The notes under the pieces: model-generated | The model's database searches: none | Seen by the model: the letters and a program-made list of their open reading frames with translations, nothing else | Told to the model about the DNA's origin: nothing | Program-made: the position numbers and the translations under genes | NCBI RefSeq assembly: GCF_946481145.1 | Contig: NZ_CAMLMJ010000029.1 | Span: 1 to 44,427 of the forward strand | From: an uncultured Sediminibacterium sp. | GTDB lineage: Bacteria > Bacteroidota > Bacteroidia > Chitinophagales > Chitinophagaceae | Length of the DNA: 44,427 bases | Direction: 5' to 3' | Part shown: in pieces, positions 1-7,364 of the stretch | Numbering within the stretch: position 1 is the first letter of the stretch | How the letters are laid out: every line of letters starts with the position of its first letter

Positions 1-64
1 AGGATTCGAACCTGCGACCCCCTGGTCCCAAACCAGGTGCGCTACCGGCCTGCGCCACTTCCCG
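1..64 (-). tRNA. tRNA-Pro(TGG), 3' end cut by window edge
   Basis: On the minus strand the 5' end begins CGGGAAGTGG at 64. A D-arm is followed by an anticodon stem CCTGG/CCAGG enclosing the seven-base loop TTTGGGA, so the anticodon is TGG (proline). The T-arm core GGTTCGAATCC is present at the window edge. The 3' half of the acceptor stem lies outside the window. It is probably cotranscribed with the tRNA-Ser gene upstream. Confidence 0.93.
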
Positions 65-66
65 AT

Positions 67-167
67 TCACCCATCGAAGCCTTGGCGAAGATGGGTTCTG
101 TTTGCTTTTATTCCTCACCCATCGAAGCCTTGGCGAAGATGGGCCACCTACGCTAAAGCTTCGGTGG
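67..167. repeat. Three copies of a small hairpin repeat between tRNA genes
   Basis: Two identical 29-bp direct copies lie at 67-95 and 115-143, each with CCCATC/GATGGG arms. A diverged third copy lies in inverted orientation at 144-167 with CCACC/GGTGG arms. Its reverse complement has the same layout: an outer stem, then GAAGC, TT and GCG in the same order. All three sit in the spacer between tRNA-Ser and tRNA-Pro, so they would be in the precursor transcript. They may be REP-like elements or processing signals; this is inference. Confidence 0.7.
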
Positions 168-174
168 ACAAGTG

Positions 175-263
175 CGGTGAGGGCGGGATTCGAACCCGCG
201 GTACAGTTTAACCCGTACGGCAGTTTAGCAAACTACTGATTTCAGCCACTCATCCACCTCACC
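175..263 (-). tRNA. tRNA-Ser(GCT)
   Basis: On the minus strand the gene starts GGTGAGGTGG at 263. The acceptor arms GGTGAGG and CCTCACC pair fully and the discriminator is G at 175. The anticodon stem GTAGT/ACTGC encloses the loop TTGCTAA, giving anticodon GCT (serine). A long variable arm follows, as expected for a type II tRNA, and the T-arm core GGTTCGAATCC is present. The CCA end is not encoded, because the next bases read CAC. Confidence 0.96.
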
Positions 264-304
264 GGGCTGTTTAAAAGCCTATCCTTTCTTTTCAGAGAGG
301 GCTG

Positions 305-336
305 CAAAAATAGGTAGGTAAAACTTATCTGCCAAA
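305..336 (-). promoter_or_regulatory. Bacteroidota-type promoter for the tRNA genes
   Basis: On the minus strand a -33 TTTG element (333-336) and a -7 TATTTTTG element (305-312) are separated by 20 bases. This matches the TTTG/TAnnTTTG consensus of the main sigma factor in Bacteroidota. Transcription would start near 298, about 35 bases before tRNA-Ser. It sits immediately after the dnaA terminator on the same strand. Confidence 0.65.
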
Positions 337-340
337 AAAT

Positions 341-364
341 AAAACCCGGTAAATACCGGGTTTT
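341..364 (-). terminator. Rho-independent terminator after dnaA
   Basis: A hairpin with arms AAAACCCGGT and ACCGGGTTTT and a four-base loop lies 35 bases downstream of the dnaA stop codon. It is flanked by A/T runs on both sides and could work in either direction. Its position suits dnaA on the minus strand. Confidence 0.8.
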
Positions 365-398
365 AAAAATATTTCTTTCAAAATCGCTTTGAATGTTT

Positions 399-1832
399 CT
401 ACATCGCTGCTAATTGCACTTTCTGGGTCAGTTCCATCACGTTTTCCCTGAAGATAGAATCGGTATCCATCAGGTCTTTTACTGTTTGACAGGAGTGAAT
501 TACAGTGGTGTGGTCACGTCCGCCAAAATGCTCTCCGATGGTTTTCAGTGAATTTTTGGTAAATGCCTTTGCCAGATACATCGTTATCTGGCGGGCCTGT
601 ACTATCTCACGTTTACGGGTTTTCTGTAATAATTTGTCGTAAGGCACATCGAAATATTCACAAACCATTTTCTGGATCGCGTCGATAGTGATTTCCTTAC
701 TGCTTGTTTTTACAAAATTGCGCAATACCTTCTTGGCCAGTTCTACATCAATATCTTTTTTATTCAATGACGACTGTGCCAGCAATGAAATAAGTGCACC
801 TTCCAATTCCCTTACATTAGTATTGATATTGTAGGCAACATATTTAACTACTTCTTTGGGCATATCAAGACCATCATTCTTCATTTTGCGCTCGAGGATC
901 TCAATACGTGTTTCATAGTCAGGTACCTGTAAATCGGCACTTAAGCCCCAGCGGAAACGACTTAATAAACGTTCCTGCATACCATCAAGGTCCTTAGGAG
1001 GTTTATCAGATGTTAGTACCAATTGTTTACCACTCTGGTGAAGGTGGTTGAAGATGGCAAAAAATGCATCCTGACTTTTTTCCGCCCTGCTGAAAAACTG
1101 TACATCATCAATGATCAGTACATCTATCAACTGGTAAAAATGGATAAAGTCGTTAATCGCATTATTACGGCTATGATCCTGGAACTGGTTGATGAATTTT
1201 TCACTGCTTACGTATAAAACCACTTTACCAGGATGGGTTCTTTTTACCTCATTACCAATGGCTTGGGCCAGGTGGGTCTTACCAAGACCAACACCACCAT
1301 ATATAACCAATGGGTTAAAGGAATTAGCACCTGGTTTTTCTGCTACGGTTTTACCTGCTCTGCGTGCAACCCTGTTACAATCGCCCTCAATAAAAGAATC
1401 AAATGTGTACATGTGATTCAATTGCGGATCGATCTGCATTTTTTTCAAACCAGGAATAACGAATGGATTTTTTACCGGGTTATCAATAACCAGCGGAAAA
1501 TTCATTTCATTATTGTTGTATGTTTTCATGTTGCTCGCAGGCACATCCATAGAACCACTTCTTCCATTGGTGTTTCCGCTATCAACCATGATCCGGTATT
1601 CGAGTCTTGCATCCTTACCTAATTCACGCTTAAGTGTTTTTGCAAGCAGGTTTACATAATGCTCCTCCAGGTATTCATAAAAGAATTGACTGGGCACCTG
1701 AATCATTAAAACGTTTCCTTTCAGCTCTACAGGATTAATCGGTTCAAACCATGTTTTAAAATGTTGCCATTCTACAATGTCTTTGATGATCTTCAAACAA
1801 TTGCTCCAGACTGATTCAGCATTTTTAGCCAT
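399..1832 (-). CDS. dnaA: Chromosomal replication initiator DnaA
   Basis: DnaA binds origin DnaA boxes as an ATP-dependent oligomer and opens the duplex at oriC. The 477-residue product has the usual four domains. An N-terminal helicase-interaction domain occupies about residues 1-85. A variable linker runs to about 125. The AAA+ domain carries Walker A GGVGLGKT (179-186) and Walker B LIIDDVQF (239-246). The C-terminal helix-turn-helix has the DnaA signature GRDHTTVIHS near residue 440. The ATG at 1832 (MAKNAES) is chosen over an in-frame TTG at 1847, because homologues begin at this point and ATG is the commoner start. It is transcribed alone, with a terminator at 341-364. The neighbours are not the dnaN/recF genes found beside dnaA in many other phyla. 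Confidence 0.97.
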   Translation of the reverse strand: MAKNAESVWSNCLKIIKDIVEWQHFKTWFEPINPVELKGNVLMIQVPSQFFYEYLEEHYVNLLAKTLKRELGKDARLEYRIMVDSGNTNGRSGSMDVPASNMKTYNNNEMNFPLVIDNPVKNPFVIPGLKKMQIDPQLNHMYTFDSFIEGDCNRVARRAGKTVAEKPGANSFNPLVIYGGVGLGKTHLAQAIGNEVKRTHPGKVVLYVSSEKFINQFQDHSRNNAINDFIHFYQLIDVLIIDDVQFFSRAEKSQDAFFAIFNHLHQSGKQLVLTSDKPPKDLDGMQERLLSRFRWGLSADLQVPDYETRIEILERKMKNDGLDMPKEVVKYVAYNINTNVRELEGALISLLAQSSLNKKDIDVELAKKVLRNFVKTSSKEITIDAIQKMVCEYFDVPYDKLLQKTRKREIVQARQITMYLAKAFTKNSLKTIGEHFGGRDHTTVIHSCQTVKDLMDTDSIFRENVMELTQKVQLAAM

Positions 1833-1892
1833 ACAAAAAATGAACAATTTTATAATGAGTTAACGTATTCGCTTAGCCTTCAAGTTATCTTA

Positions 1893-1912
1893 TTTTTCCC
1901 ACATGTGGAAAT
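1893..1912. promoter_or_regulatory. Palindrome resembling DnaA boxes upstream of dnaA
   Basis: A ten-base perfect palindrome CCACATGTGG (1899-1908) with T-rich and A-rich flanks lies about 65 bases upstream of the dnaA start. Each half (TTTCCACA-like) resembles a DnaA box with mismatches to TTATCCACA. It may be an autoregulatory site for dnaA. The region is too small and simple to be called an origin. Confidence 0.35.
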
Positions 1913-1973
1913 GTTGAAAAAAAACAGATACAGGGGTGCGAATATGTAGACTTTATGTTGAAAAAAAAATTTT

Positions 1974-2906
1974 TTATTCACTTGTTTTTTTCCCTACAAC
2001 CACAGTATGGGATTTTGCGAGATTTTTTTTCCCGAAACGAGAAAAATGATACTCCAATCTGCCAAGCTGAATCCCGCCAAAACCCACCTGATTTACCAGT
2101 ACATCACCGCCTTTCTTATTCGTATACTTCCTGGGCTCTTCAAAAAAGCGATGTGTATGTCCGCCAATAATCAGATCGATGTCGAAACTTTCTTTTGCCA
2201 ATACTTCATCACTTACCTTATTATCGGTATATCTGTCGCCCAGGTGCGACAAACAGATAACCAGATCACATCCTTTTTTATGCAATAATTCCGCTGTATT
2301 ATTGGCCGCAACGATCGGATCCTGGTATACAGTTTTACCATACAGGTTATCCGGTACCAATCCTTTTAATTCAATACCTATTCCAAACAGACCGATTTCA
2401 AGTCCACCTTTCTTAATAATCTTGTAAGGCAATGTTTTGCCTTCCATGGGTGTTCCGGAAAAATCGTAGTTCGACATCAATATGGGGAAAGAAGCATGTT
2501 TTAGCTGGGTAGCAAAATTTTCCAATCCCAGGTCAAAATCATGATTCCCCATGGTAGATGCATCATATTGCATGGCCGCCATGGCTTTTATCTCAAGTTC
2601 TCCCTTATAAATATTGAAATAAGGGGTACCCTGAAAAATATCCCCTGCATCCAACAGTAATACATGCTCATCTTCCTCCCTTATTTTTTTAATCAGGGCT
2701 GCCCTCGCCGCAACGCCTCCGAGTCCCTGGTTGCGGCTCCCATCCATCGGGAAGGGGTCAATACGGCTGTGCACATCATTAGTGTGTAAAATGGTCAGCT
2801 TTTTTACCGGATCTGCCATTGCAGCCAGATCGCCAGGTGCAAATAGGGAAGAAGCCAGTATTGCGGCTCCAGTTTCTTTGATAAATTTTCGTCTATTACC
2901 GGCCAT
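1974..2906 (-). CDS. 5'-nucleotidase-type metallophosphatase (catalytic half)
   Basis: This is the N-terminal, catalytic calcineurin-like half of a UshA-type nucleotidase, which would hydrolyse nucleotides or related phosphoesters outside the inner membrane. The 310-residue protein starts with a Tat-like leader (NRRKFIKETGAAI). The metal-binding motifs follow in order: HTNDVHSR (about 41), DAGDIFQG (about 86), GNHDFD (about 119), SHLGD (about 220) and GGHTH (about 249). The C-terminal substrate-binding domain found in UshA is missing here. It is encoded by the upstream gene, which overlaps this one by 11 bases, so the two are probably translationally coupled and act together. Exact substrate unknown. 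Confidence 0.85.
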   Translation of the reverse strand: MAGNRRKFIKETGAAILASSLFAPGDLAAMADPVKKLTILHTNDVHSRIDPFPMDGSRNQGLGGVAARAALIKKIREEDEHVLLLDAGDIFQGTPYFNIYKGELEIKAMAAMQYDASTMGNHDFDLGLENFATQLKHASFPILMSNYDFSGTPMEGKTLPYKIIKKGGLEIGLFGIGIELKGLVPDNLYGKTVYQDPIVAANNTAELLHKKGCDLVICLSHLGDRYTDNKVSDEVLAKESFDIDLIIGGHTHRFFEEPRKYTNKKGGDVLVNQVGFGGIQLGRLEYHFSRFGKKNLAKSHTVVVGKKTSE

Positions 2907-3639
2907 TTGTTACTCTGTTTTCAAGTACAGGGTTTACTGTTAGTCCTTTACCTGTTAATTCTGTGATATAATCTATAATCGCATCCCTCATCAAATACCC
3001 GCGGTTTATTTGAGGGATGGGTTTTAACATCGTACAATCTTCTCCTCCATTTGCGATATAATCGGAATGGGCAACTACATAAACAGCATTCGGATCTAAT
3101 GGCTTGCCATTGATCATTACCTGTGTGGCTTTTTTATTGCGAATAACCATCTGAACACCTTTTGAAACCGGCCAGCCACCGTCTTCAGCCATTTTATCGA
3201 GGTAAGCCTGTAAAACAGTTCCTTTCAGTTCCTGTAAAACAAGCATATTATCGAAGGGCATTATTTCAAATACTTTTCCTACGGTGATATTACCTTTTGA
3301 AAAATAAGATCGTATACCACCTGCATTCATAAACCCGGCATCTATTTTACGATTGAAATTTTTTTCTGCCATTGCTTTATAGGCATCCGCAAGAAAATTT
3401 CCTATCTCACATTCAGGTCTGTTTCTATCGTATTGATTTGCGCTGGTGCCAATTACCTTATTCATCGTTACATTAAACTCTTTTGCATAAGGTGAGATTA
3501 ATGCAACCATAGATGAATCTTTTTTCAGGTCTGGTTGAATACGATATTGTGTGTATTGTAGCGATGTAGGTTGGTAGAAACTGGAGCAGGAGCTTAGCAA
3601 AAAGACAATAGAATAGAAGAGGTATTTTCTCCTGTACAT
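2896..3639 (-). CDS. 5'-nucleotidase C-terminal domain lipoprotein
   Basis: The 247-residue product matches the UshA C-terminal domain (5'-nucleotidase_C), which in fused enzymes binds the nucleoside part of the substrate. A lipoprotein signal is visible at the N terminus (FLLSSC lipobox near residue 18). Family motifs include the conserved N-A-G-G-I-R stretch near residue 105, FEIMPFDN, and DYIANGGEDC. The gene precedes and overlaps the metallophosphatase gene by 11 bases. The catalytic metal site is therefore on one chain and the substrate pocket on another, the latter lipid-anchored. Start is ATG at 3639. Confidence 0.85.
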   Translation of the reverse strand: MYRRKYLFYSIVFLLSSCSSFYQPTSLQYTQYRIQPDLKKDSSMVALISPYAKEFNVTMNKVIGTSANQYDRNRPECEIGNFLADAYKAMAEKNFNRKIDAGFMNAGGIRSYFSKGNITVGKVFEIMPFDNMLVLQELKGTVLQAYLDKMAEDGGWPVSKGVQMVIRNKKATQVMINGKPLDPNAVYVVAHSDYIANGGEDCTMLKPIPQINRGYLMRDAIIDYITELTGKGLTVNPVLENRVTNGR

Positions 3640-3750
3640 AGCAGTTAAAGGTTAGTTTCGGAAGGTACAATATAATTCATAGCCTCCCAGCATTTTTTCA
3701 CTTAAAAGCAAATTTTAATGCTACTTTTACGGCCATTAAATTATAAATGA

Positions 3751-4125
3751 ATGTCTTACGAAATTACCGGAAAACTAGTCGCCAAATTTGATATCGTTCA
3801 GAGAAGTGAAACCTTCAAAACAAGAGAATTTGTGCTGGAAAAATCAGAAGATATTGGCGGTAGAGTTATTACCAATTATGTAAAGTTTCAATGCGTTCAG
3901 GATAAGACAGCTATGCCCGATCGTTTTAATATTGGAGATGAGGTAAAAGTTCAGTTCAATATCAAAGGATCTAAATGGGTAAAGGACGGACGCGAGAATT
4001 ATATCACCAACCTGGATGCATGGCGTATGGAAGCCATTAAACTCGGACAACAAGACGCAGGCTCCGGAAATGCCTATAATGATATGCCTCCTCCGGCGGA
4101 TGTGGTGGATGATTTGCCGTTTTGA
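3751..4125 (+). CDS. DUF3127 protein with SSB-like acidic tail
   Basis: The 124-residue protein matches the DUF3127 family known from Bacteroidota, whose function I do not know. The body (about residues 1-95) alternates beta-strand-like segments and includes FKTREFVLE, a conserved N-Y-V-K-F-Q segment, and GDEVKVQFNIKG. This pattern fits a single OB fold such as that of single-stranded DNA-binding proteins. A flexible Gly/Asn/Pro-rich stretch leads to the C-terminal tip DDLPF, very like the DDDIPF tip by which SSB recruits partner enzymes. A role in DNA maintenance is inference. Transcribed alone, divergently from the nucleotidase genes. Confidence 0.8.
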   Translation: MSYEITGKLVAKFDIVQRSETFKTREFVLEKSEDIGGRVITNYVKFQCVQDKTAMPDRFNIGDEVKVQFNIKGSKWVKDGRENYITNLDAWRMEAIKLGQQDAGSGNAYNDMPPPADVVDDLPF

Positions 4126-4130
4126 GTGGA

Positions 4131-4468
4131 GTCGGAAAGTCCGGAAGTCCGTGAGACCGGAAGATCATTCGTTAGAATAGTGGCTTACACCAAAACCATC
4201 ATCTCCCGGACTTTCCGACCCCCGACTCTCGGACTAAAATTCTGGAAGTCCGAAGTCCGAAAGTCCGAGAGACCGGAAGGTGATTCGTTAGAAAAGTTGC
4301 TTACATAAAAACCATCATCTCCCGGACTTTCCGACCCCCGACTCCCGGACTAAAATTCTGGAAGTCCGAAGTCCGAAAGTCTGAGAGACCGGAAGATGAT
4401 TCGTTAGAATAGTGGCTTACATAAAAATAATCATCTCCCGGACTTTCCGACCCCCGACTCCCGGACTT
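4131..4468. repeat. 116-bp tandem repeat array built of inverted repeats
   Basis: Three units start at 4147, 4263 and 4379 with an exact 116-bp period; the third is cut at about 4468 and a partial unit precedes the first. Each unit contains two arms that pair. GTCGGAAAGTCCGG at 4131-4144 is the exact reverse complement of 4206-4219, and equivalent arms recur in the next units. Between the arms lies a conserved core (GATTCGTTAGAA, then GGCTTACA). The arms are made of a repeated GTCCGAA-like word. The array fills almost the whole gap between the DUF3127 stop codon and the next gene. It could act as a terminator or multi-hairpin leader. No protein is supported. Confidence 0.9.
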
Positions 4469-4500
4469 CAAATAACTTTTTAGGCTAAATACCTAACAGT

Positions 4501-6120
4501 ATGCAAAAACAATTATCACTCAAACTAAAGCCTGCGGAAGCGGCTGATGAAAAAATTATTCGATCTTATATCGCTGGTGCAAGTGGTGTGAAAACGGAAG
4601 CTATTTCTGGCTTTCATTTATTGAAAAGGTCTATCGATGCACGAAGCCGGCAACAAGTATGGATTAATATAACTGTACAGGCTTTTATTGATGAACCTTT
4701 TTCTAACCGGGCAATCAACTCCATTCAATTTCAGGATACAGGCAATGCTACGAAAAGCGTCATTATTGTTGGTGCTGGTCCGGCAGGATTATTTGCTGCA
4801 TTGCGCTTAATCGAGAAAGGAATTCGTCCCATATTACTCGAAAGAGGAAAAGATGTTCGGGCCCGCAGACGGGATCTTGCTCAATTGAATAAAGAGGGAA
4901 TAGTTAATCCAGAGAGCAATTATTGTTTTGGGGAAGGAGGTGCAGGTACTTATAGCGATGGAAAACTTTATACCAGGAGTACCAAAAGGGGTGATATCAA
5001 TCGTATTCTTCAATTATTGTATCAATTCGGTGCATCAGAGTCTGTACTCTTTGATGCGCATCCACATATTGGAACTAATAAACTCCCACATATCATCACC
5101 GCCATGCGTGAGCAGATACGCAATAGCGGGGGAATATTTTTGTTTGAAAAGAAAGTAACGGACCTGCTGATTGCAGGATCAACCCTGAAAGGGGTGATAA
5201 CGGCAGATGGTGATGAATTGTTAGCTGATGATGTAATTCTTGCAACGGGTCACTCGGCAAGGGATATTTTTTTCCTGCTAAAAAACAGGGGGATTAAAAT
5301 CGAAGCAAAGCCGTTTGCGCTGGGCGTGAGAATCGAACATCCCCAGCAGTTGATAGATTCGATACAATACCACTGTGTTATCAGAGATGGCGATTTACCG
5401 CCTGCGGCTTATGGACTGGTTGAACAGGTAAATAACCGGGGTGTGTTTAGTTTCTGTATGTGTCCGGGAGGTATTATAGCCCCCGCTGCTACCAACCCTG
5501 GCGAACTGGTTGTAAATGGATGGAGCCCAAGTAAAAGAAATAATCCGTTTGCCAATAGTGGGATGGTGGTACAGGTTGAACAAGCCGATGCGGTTCGTTT
5601 TTTTGAAAGAAATAAAAATTTGCTTGATGCTGTTTACTCTAATAGCAAAGATGGGACCTGGAAAGAAGATGCTTTATTACTGATGCATTTTCAGTCTGTG
5701 GTTGAGCAAACAGCTTTTCAATCGGGTGGGGGTGGTTTTGTTGCACCTGCACAAAAAATGGTAGATTTTTGTAACAATAAATATTCTACAAATTTACCTG
5801 AGTGTAGTTATCTGCCCGGTGTTGTTTCCTATCAGTTAGGTGCTGTGCTGCCTGATTTTATACATAGCAGTTTACAGGGTGGATTTAAAGCATTCGGCAA
5901 TAAGATGCGTGGTTATTATACCAATGAAGCCCTGGTTGTAGCTACAGAAAGCAGAACATCTTCGCCGGTTCGTATACCAAGAGATGCGGTATCACTGGCA
6001 CATCCTCAGTTCAATAATTTATATCCATGTGGTGAAGGCGCTGGTTATGCAGGCGGTATCGTCAGCGCTGCAATGGATGGGGAAAGGGTTGCAGATACCA
6101 TCATAGCGAAAAGGGGATAA
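4501..6120 (+). CDS. FAD-dependent dehydrogenase, COG2509-like
   Basis: The 539-residue protein resembles the large uncharacterised FAD-dependent dehydrogenases (COG2509). An N-terminal domain of about 85 residues precedes the dinucleotide-binding motif VIIVGAGPAGLFAA (about 87-100). The family hallmark region GEGGAGTYSDGKLYTR follows near 150, and a C-terminal FAD-contact segment CGEGAGYAGGIVSAAMDG near 511. No signal peptide or membrane segment is seen, so it is cytosolic. The electron acceptor and substrate are unknown. It starts directly after the 116-bp repeat array and ends in a terminator that overlaps its stop codon. Confidence 0.8.
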   Translation: MQKQLSLKLKPAEAADEKIIRSYIAGASGVKTEAISGFHLLKRSIDARSRQQVWINITVQAFIDEPFSNRAINSIQFQDTGNATKSVIIVGAGPAGLFAALRLIEKGIRPILLERGKDVRARRRDLAQLNKEGIVNPESNYCFGEGGAGTYSDGKLYTRSTKRGDINRILQLLYQFGASESVLFDAHPHIGTNKLPHIITAMREQIRNSGGIFLFEKKVTDLLIAGSTLKGVITADGDELLADDVILATGHSARDIFFLLKNRGIKIEAKPFALGVRIEHPQQLIDSIQYHCVIRDGDLPPAAYGLVEQVNNRGVFSFCMCPGGIIAPAATNPGELVVNGWSPSKRNNPFANSGMVVQVEQADAVRFFERNKNLLDAVYSNSKDGTWKEDALLLMHFQSVVEQTAFQSGGGGFVAPAQKMVDFCNNKYSTNLPECSYLPGVVSYQLGAVLPDFIHSSLQGGFKAFGNKMRGYYTNEALVVATESRTSSPVRIPRDAVSLAHPQFNNLYPCGEGAGYAGGIVSAAMDGERVADTIIAKRG

Positions 6121-6136
6121 AGAATTATCCCCCTTT
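6110..6136 (+). terminator. Terminator overlapping the FAD-dehydrogenase stop
   Basis: Arms AAAGGGGATAA (6110-6120) and TTATCCCCCTTT (6125-6136) pair with a four-base loop. The left arm contains the stop codon, and a T-containing stretch follows. Confidence 0.7.
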
Positions 6137-6354
6137 CATTGTCCTTGTAATCCTATTAAAAACTGAAAACTCAGGAAAGAGATAGGCTACCAGTATTCCC
6201 CCCGGTCATGGCAGCTATCTCCTGCGTTAACAGTGTTATTGAACTGCTGTAAACGCCCCTTCATGATGTAAAACTACCATGAGCAGTTTCCGCCCACAAT
6301 GTGAAAAACACCCATTTTTTGGAGATTAGCTGAAAGTAGCAGAATTGTCAGGGA

Positions 6355-6706
6355 ATTTGGCTGCAAGCTGCAGGCTGCAGGCTGCAAGCTTTGATTGGTG
6401 ATTGTTGTAGGCTTTCTGCTATAATTGGAATAAATTAACGGGGCTTGGAATTGGATCATTTAAAATGAACTGGTAATGAAATATTTGCTTGCTTTAAATG
6501 CACTACCTGTTATTAATAGAACACAGATCATCATGATTTTCAGGATTTATCATGATAGATCTTGAAAATCATGATAATCTGTGTTCCATCCTACGCTCAA
6601 CTAAATACCCCATATAGCAATAACTTGAAGCCTGCAGCCTGTAGCTTACAGCCAAATCCCCCCATATAGAAATAGCTAGAAGCTAGCAGCTAGTGGCTAG
6701 AAGCTT
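6355..6706. repeat. Nested inverted repeats in a gene-free spacer
   Basis: The 6121-6725 spacer holds no credible gene but three repeat systems. An outer pair, 6355-6384 and 6628-6657, is complementary at 27 of 30 positions and is built from GCTGCAAG/GCTGCAG words. Nested between them, 6519-6542 pairs with 6563-6586 with a single mismatch (arms end GAACACAGAT and ATCTGTGTTC) around a 20-base loop that itself contains ATCATGAT. To the right, 6674-6706 is a run of AGCTAG-like words that can fold on itself. The set lies between two convergent genes, just before the stop codon of the response regulator. Confidence 0.8.
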
Positions 6707-6725
6707 TTACTTGCTAACAACGAAC

Positions 6726-7364
6726 TCAAAGTGTCACTAATTCATGCCGAATAGCATAAATAGCAAGCCCTACTCTTGTGGTAACCTGTAGTTTTTGAAA
6801 AAGAGCATCGCGGTAACCATCTACGGTTCGGGCACTTACACCCATTTCATCCGCAATTTCCTTGTAAGTTTTTTCAGTGCACGCCCAACGGAGAAAAGAT
6901 AATTCACCTTCATTAATCATGCTTTTTTGTAAAGGCTCTTCTTTGTCTACTTCCTTTACTTTCATACGTGGAGTAACGAGTTCATTATAGAAATATCCCT
7001 TTTCATAAACTTCACGAAGTGCGTAACGTAGTTCTTCAGGTTCGCAATCTTTAAGGATATAACCACGTGCACCATTTTTAAGCATACGTATGATGATCAG
7101 GTCGTTTTTAATCATGCTGAGTGCTACCACCTTTATATTCGGATGATTTTGTTTGATCCATTTGGTGGTTTCAACCCCATCCATTACCGGCATGGTAATA
7201 TCCATCAACACTATGTCGGGAATATTGTCTTTATTCAGTTGATCAATAAATTCTTTACCGTTGCCGGCTTCCATCATCACATTGAAATCCTGCAGCATAC
7301 CGATAAGTACCGATAAGCTTTTTCTCAGGATTACATGATCATCAACCAATGCTATTTTTATCAT
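6726..7364 (-). CDS. NarL/LuxR-family response regulator
   Basis: A DNA-binding regulator of 212 residues, phosphorylated by a histidine kinase. The receiver domain (about 1-125) has the acidic pair in LVDDH (8-9), the phosphoacceptor Asp in VLMDITMP (near 57) and a conserved Lys in ILKDCEPEE. The C-terminal LuxR-type helix-turn-helix (about 150-207) reads TYKEIADEMGVSARTVDGY. The ATG overlaps the kinase stop codon by four bases (ATGA), showing translational coupling with the kinase at 7361-8149, its evident partner. Targets unknown. Confidence 0.93.
   Translation of the reverse strand: MIKIALVDDHVILRKSLSVLIGMLQDFNVMMEAGNGKEFIDQLNKDNIPDIVLMDITMPVMDGVETTKWIKQNHPNIKVVALSMIKNDLIIIRMLKNGARGYILKDCEPEELRYALREVYEKGYFYNELVTPRMKVKEVDKEEPLQKSMINEGELSFLRWACTEKTYKEIADEMGVSARTVDGYRDALFQKLQVTTRVGLAIYAIRHELVTL

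Noticed and set aside
1848..1973. Possible replication origin next to dnaA
   Set aside because: Only one imperfect DnaA-box-like palindrome is visible in 126 bases, with no cluster of boxes or unwinding element; dnaA is often away from oriC in this phylum.
4126..4308. Open frame of 60 codons
   Set aside because: It is a reading through the 116-bp repeat array; it starts directly after the DUF3127 stop and has no protein-like features.
4131..4468. Possible CRISPR array
   Set aside because: The 116-bp units are contiguous and nearly identical. There are no unique spacers, and no cas genes are present.
6274..6459. Open frame of 61 codons on the minus strand
   Set aside because: It reads through the GCTGCAAG-word repeat; the apparent sequence repetition comes from the DNA words.
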